A stretch of DNA of 64,000 nucleotides, from positions 171,226,478 through 171,290,477 of the forward strand of contig OV884058.1 in assembly GCA_930367215.1 (NCBI GenBank), read 5' to 3'. The notes beneath the pieces were generated by a model, which was given only the letters and a program-made list of their open reading frames with translations, was not told the origin of the DNA and searched no databases. This document shows, piece after piece, positions 60,173 through 64,000 of the stretch (the stretch's first letter is position 1; every line of letters begins with the position of its first letter). Both the position numbers and the translations under genes were made by a program. Origin of the DNA: Pollenia angustigena. Its lineage: Eukaryota > Arthropoda > Insecta > Diptera > Polleniidae.

Positions 60173-61590
60173 CCGAATCGAAACATGTCAGGGTAACCTG
60201 TCCGTAAACACCTGGGTTCGAGCCCAGATTGAGTCAAGAATGAAAAATTATCAATAAATTTTAATTAATTTTCATGTTGTAAAAATTCCTTTCTTCATAA
60301 AAATAATTTAATGAAAATTAAATTTAATGAACTTAAGCCTAATTAAAAAATATTAAAAATTTGGATTAAAAACCATAAATAGTTCAATAAAATAACCACA
60401 ATACTAATAATTGTTAAAGCTAAGGCACGAGCTCTATGTTTGCATTTGTCCTTCAAGTTGTGCTGAAAAGGTCAACAAGAATAAGAAAGACAAAAAATTA
60501 AAAAACAAACAAAAAAAAAAAAAAAAAAAAAAAATATGAACTTTGAACTTCAAGAAGAATTCTTGACAAAAGTACGGAAAAAAACAGAAGTAAAGGAATA
60601 ACATGTTAAAATAAATTAAAATAGATAATCATTCAAAGCAAATTTCGATCTACCAAAGGTTGAATACAATTTGGTTTAAGGATTGATGTTTGACTAATGA
60701 CGTCAGCAGTCGTCGATGGCTGCGAGTGTTAAACGGCAAGCCCTCTGAGGAGATTGAGTGGTTGCAATCGAAACATGTCAGGGTAACCTGTCCGTAAACA
60801 CCTGGGTTCGAGCCCAGATTGAGTCAAGAATGAAAAATTATCAATAAATTTTAATTAATTTTCATGTTGTAAAAATTCCTTTCTTCATAAAAATAATTTA
60901 ATGAAAATTAAATTTAATGAACTTAAGCCTAATTAAAAAATATTAAAAATTTGGATTAAAAACCATAAATAGTTCAATAAAATAACCACAATACTAATAA
61001 TTGTTAAAGCTAAGGCACGAGCTCTATGTTTGCATTTGTCCTTCAAGTTGTGCTGAAAAGGTCAACAAGAATAAGAAAGACAAAAAATTAAAAAACAAAC
61101 AAAAAAAAAAAAAATATGTACTTTGAACTTCAAGAAGAATTCTTGACAAAAGTACGGAAAAAAAAAAAAAAAAAACAGAAGTAAAGGAATAACATGTTAA
61201 AATAAATTAAAATAGATAATCATTCAAAGCAAATTTCGATCTACCAAAGGTTGAATACAATTTGGTTTAAGGATTGATGTTTGACTAATGACGTCAGCAG
61301 TCGTCGATGGCTGCGAGTGTTAAACGGCAAGCCCTCTGAGGAGATTGAGTGGTTGCAATCGAAACATGTCAGGGTAACCTGTCCGTAAACACCTGGGTTC
61401 GAGCCCAGATTGAGTCAAGAATGAAAAATTATCAATAAATTTTAATTAATTTTCATGTTGTAAAAATTCCTTTCTTCATAAAAATAATTTAATGAAAATT
61501 AAATTTAATGAACTTAAGCCTAACTAAAAAATATTAAAAATTTGGATTAAAAACCATAAATAGTTCAATAAAATAACCACAATACTAATA
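60173..61590 (+). repeat. tRNA-like ~590-bp tandem repeat, 2.4 units
   Basis: The phrase AAACATGTCAGGGTAACCTG occurs at 60181, 60771 and 61362 (spacing 590 and 591). Each full unit holds TAATGACGTCAGCAGTCGTC, a tRNA-like stretch with GAGTGG (D-arm-like) and a box B-like GGTTCGAGCCC, and a 3' part ending in TTCTTGACAAAAGTACGG plus an A-tract. Copies differ mainly in A-tract length, so duplication is recent. Confidence 0.85.
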
Positions 61591-61598
61591 AATGATTA

Positions 61599-61735
61599 TT
61601 AATAATAATTTTGATTGTCAGACAAATCATCTTCTTCGTCTGTCTCTGCCAATTCGTCTTCTTTCTCACCAAATGTATTTTTTATAATATCCTCGTATTC
61701 CTGTATATCGTTCAGGAATAAACTTTCTTTTGAGG
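61599..61735 (-). pseudogene. Acidic C-terminal coding remnant, unknown family
   Basis: The minus strand reads SSKESLFLNDIQEYEDIIKN, then TFGEKEDELAETDEEDDLSD and NQNYY before a TAA (61599-61601); a TAG in frame lies just upstream at about 61735. Length about 45 codons. It has coding-like composition rare in this intron and could be the tail of the element's lost transposase. Function unknown. Confidence 0.4.
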
Positions 61736-62493
61736 AGACTATCTAAATCCTTTCGTTTCGGGACTGATATTGATATTGACAGTTTTGAAGAATAGAAAAA
61801 TTATTTAAACTCAAAGACAATCATAATCTGGAGTGCTATAAGCGACAAAAATGGATCAAGTTCTAGTTGGATGAGTGTGCTAAGCGAGAACTTCGGTTAA
61901 ACTAAGCGACATCTAACAATATTTTTGTGTGGACCTTTTGTTGCTTACGACAATTATATTTTTAAAAGTGTGGCTAGCATAATTTCAGGGAGAAACATTA
62001 TTCCAGTGAGAAAACATGACGGTTGATACAATATTATTTTCTCTCTATTTTCCTTTGCATCCATGATAGTGCAGCGAAACCCAGGCCAAAATGTGGCGCT
62101 TAACTCCTATTATAGTTCCACATCAAAAAGTCATTTTCGAAAAAAGTGTCGCTGAATACATTCTTATGGGAAGGTATCGATATATATTTTTTTTTAAATC
62201 TGTTCCACATTCGCTGAAAAATGCGGTATATACAATATACCTTTAGTAATACTACTGATATCTGGAAACTTTAGCTTATTAATTTTTTTTATCAATACAA
62301 CCCTAGACCAAAAAGTGTCAATTTTAAAGCGTTTAAAATTTTTAAATTGTACCTTATATGTCATTGGAGTATTTCAGTACTTTTGCACTGAAAAAGTACA
62401 CCGATGTAATCATCCCTGTCTACAAGTAATTTCAAAGGGATTATGTTCTCTGCGAAATTATGCTGTTAAGAAAAAGGCAATTCGCTGTGTAAC

Positions 62494-63158
62494 GAGAGTT
62501 CTCAGTTTTGGGGATTTATCCCGAAATTGGGGATTTTTTTTTTTTTGTAAATGGGGATACAAATTTCGTGAAAATCCTCTTGGGATTTTTTGGGGAATAA
62601 TCACTTTTTTTCGCTGGGGGTTTTTGGGAATAATTTATTATTATATAAGCCATTTGTGCAATGGCAAGGCCGATTTGGTCCAGACGTAATACAAATTGAA
62701 GTTTTTTTTTTTTGTCCGAAGTTTTCCTTGTCATACCAAGACACTGGCGGTTTGATACCTTCTCAAGAGCTTGCTGAAATAATTTCAAATATGCTTTTTG
62801 TACCAACATGTAACGCTTGTTTCTATAAAAAATATAATTAAAACCAAAATTAGCAGCAACATAATGCAGCATGAGTTATTAGAAGCTCTTCTAAGAATAA
62901 ATACACACTTTAAAAATAATTTAGTTTTCTGTGACAAATTTATTCCATCCTCTCAAATACAAACAACATGTAAAACAAAATTGCATTTGCTAATGAACCA
63001 GAAGTTTTTTAAATGATAAACATTGATGCAAAATTAATTTTCTTGTGCGTCTTTTGAAGTTACTCAAAATGGTGATTTTTGGGAATAAGAAAATAGCTAT
63101 TTTGGGGATGAAAATTCGTAAATTGGGGATAAGGTATAAAATAAAACTGGGAACCCTG
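62494..63158. mobile_element. hAT-like MITE with CAGGGTTCCCAG end
   Basis: Right end (reverse) CAGGGTTCCCAGTTTTA; left end GAGAGTTCTCAGTTTTG; flanking TGTGTAAC (62486-62493) and TGTGTACC (63159-63166), 7 of 8. Both subterminal zones are rich in ATTGGGGAT/ATCCCCAAT phrases. Translations of the interior are not recognisable. Confidence 0.65.
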
Positions 63159-63357
63159 TGTGTACCAACTATTGCTGCCAGATGTTTAAACTCTACAATT
63201 GTTTCTTTAATTTGTATCTTGATTATGAATAAAAATAATAATTAATTAAAATTTATTTAAATTCTTTAAATTTATTGATTACAAAAATAAGAATTTTCGA
63301 GTTTGAGGTAAATTTTTTCAAACTTTTTATTTAAAAAATTGGCTAAGGCAGAATTTA

Positions 63358-63492
63358 CTGCCTATTGCACGATGTCACTCGAACGTTTACGTTCGCACAA
63401 ATAACATGTAAACCAAAAACAAATTTTTTAATTTTGTTTTATATGTTATTTGTGCGAACGTAAACGTTCGAGTGACATCGTGAAATAGGCAG
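63358..63492. mobile_element. Near-perfect hairpin MITE with TTA duplication
   Basis: Arms of about 50 bp beginning CTGCCTATT and including GATGTCACTCGAACGTTTAC and GTTCGCACAAATAACAT, separated by a ~38-bp A/T loop, flanked by TTA at 63355-63357 and 63493-63495. 135 bp. TWA target fits PIF/Harbinger. Confidence 0.82.
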
Positions 63493-64000
63493 TTAATATC
63501 CTTAAATCACAAGGGCAAGTTAAACAGTTTTCTTTTTAATGTATTACAGTTTATTCTTTAATAAGTCTGTAATTGGAAAGTTTTTTTAAACAAATTTCTC
63601 AAGGAAACTAGAAGGTACACTGACTCAAAGTTTGTATGTAGTTTGTACTTTAAGTTGAATTGTTTTTTTTTTTCAAGATTTACAGAATAGGGCTAATTTA
63701 CTTTACATTTAAAATTATAATCATGAACTTTTTGAGTTATATTTTGCTTTTATTTATTTATTTTACATTTTTTGTTAAAACGTTGTTATATATTCCATTT
63801 ATTTTGATACGTTAACAAGTGTTTTAAGTTGATTTTTTATGGTCTATTTACTTTTGATTTTTTGCAAAAAAAAAAAAAAAATTAAACAAATATTTTTTGT
63901 TGTTTTTTTTTTATTTGGTGGTTTTTGTTTTCTTTGTTATTCGTATTTTCATTTAAAAGTTTGTTTAATTAAAATAAAAGTTTTATTTTTTTAAAACATG

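Larger units (their letters stand above)
59385..62174. mobile_element. 2.8-kb TIR element carrying a tRNA-like repeat array
   Basis: Ends CCTTCCCATAAGAATGTAT on both strands, flanked by the palindromic octamer TATCGATA (59377-59384 and 62175-62182), readable as an 8-bp duplication or as an outer part of the inverted repeat. Subterminal zones have GCGAC/GGCGCTTAA motifs. The interior holds the inverted-plus-tandem array (59757-61590) and a short acidic coding remnant on the minus strand. Confidence 0.7.
57833..62418. mobile_element. 4.6-kb TIR element, CAGGGATGAT family, copy 2 (hAT-like)
   Basis: Ends CAGGGATGAT/ATCATCCCTG, flanked by TTTACAAG (57825-57832) and TCTACAAG (62419-62426), 7 of 8 identical. 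Left 100 bp and right 200 bp match copy 1 at 5203-8426. It has absorbed at least three other elements (58190-58290, 58832-59002, 59385-62174). Confidence 0.72.
55472..64000 (+). other. Start of the downstream intron (continues past the window)
   Basis: Begins with a consensus GTGAGT donor. The remaining 8.5 kb contains only mobile-element sequence and A+T-rich DNA; no candidate exon in the needed phase with splice sites was recognised. 55480-55975, 57060-57830 and 63500-64000 show nothing identifiable beyond microsatellite-like TACA runs and homopolymers. Confidence 0.65.

Noticed and set aside
60700..60830. Functional tRNA genes in the tandem array
   Set aside because: The head has box B-like sequence and a D-arm-like GAGTGG, but acceptor pairing is lacking and the T loop is one base short when the stem is fully paired.

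Overview
This window is eukaryotic, from a higher fly (Brachycera), most likely a calyptrate such as a blow fly or relative. The evidence is very high A+T, spliced exons separated by long introns, amino-acid repeat tracts (poly-Asn, Ser, Gln/His) typical of fly regulatory or scaffold proteins, and dipteran-type mobile DNA (mariner, RTE-like and RNase-H-bearing non-LTR relics, tRNA-derived SINEs, 8-bp-duplication hAT-like elements, many MITEs). No bacterial features, rRNA, CRISPR or bona fide tRNA genes were seen. The species call is an inference.

Only one host gene is visible, on the + strand, and it spans essentially the whole window as an interior slice. Four coding exons can be joined: 3561-4505, 11916-12173, 54110-54328 and 54415-55471. 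Introns between them are 7.4 kb, 41.9 kb and 86 bp. All three joins are phase 0, with standard AG acceptors and GT donors. The last donor (GTGAGT) leaves phase 1, and the 3' side continues beyond 64000. Together they encode about 826 codons of a low-complexity, Ser/Asn/Gln-rich protein with short ordered motifs (SSDDEGW, a helix around LVLEAEHLVRDE, ERPWSVSCLSQL, a KRRKTRKKK basic cluster, a helix around TPKQIQEITQALMQL). My tentative identification is the fly KASH-family gene klarsicht (klar), from general resemblance and giant-intron architecture; the diagnostic KASH domain is not in this window.

Everything else is intron packed with transposable elements, many nested. Region by region: 1-3560 intron with a TA-flanked foldback MITE and a decayed hAT-like element (442-2320); 4506-11915 intron dominated by a 3.2-kb TIR element (5203-8426) with other elements inside it; 12174-24000 with two non-LTR relics inside an older dispersed repeat, a foldback element (16937-17802) inside a larger inverted-repeat element, and a third non-LTR fragment; 24000-36500 with nested MITEs, a SINE, several dispersed repeats and a second foldback-type element (33024-34166); 36484-43790, bracketed by ~150-bp inverted arms and holding two internally deleted mariners, a SINE and a minisatellite; 44000-50450 with a mariner relic and a multi-level nest of TIR elements; 51390-53830 with a ~31-bp minisatellite and a repeat carrying six ~152-bp tandem units; 55472-64000 downstream intron with a CCCAGCGG element, a 4.6-kb relative of the 5203-8426 element (57833-62418), inside which a 2.8-kb TIR element holds an inverted-plus-tandem array of tRNA-like ~590-bp units, and two further TIR elements.

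The most unusual structure is that array at 59.76-61.59 kb. The nested insertions also give a readable relative chronology, because several empty sites survive in paralogous copies within the same window.
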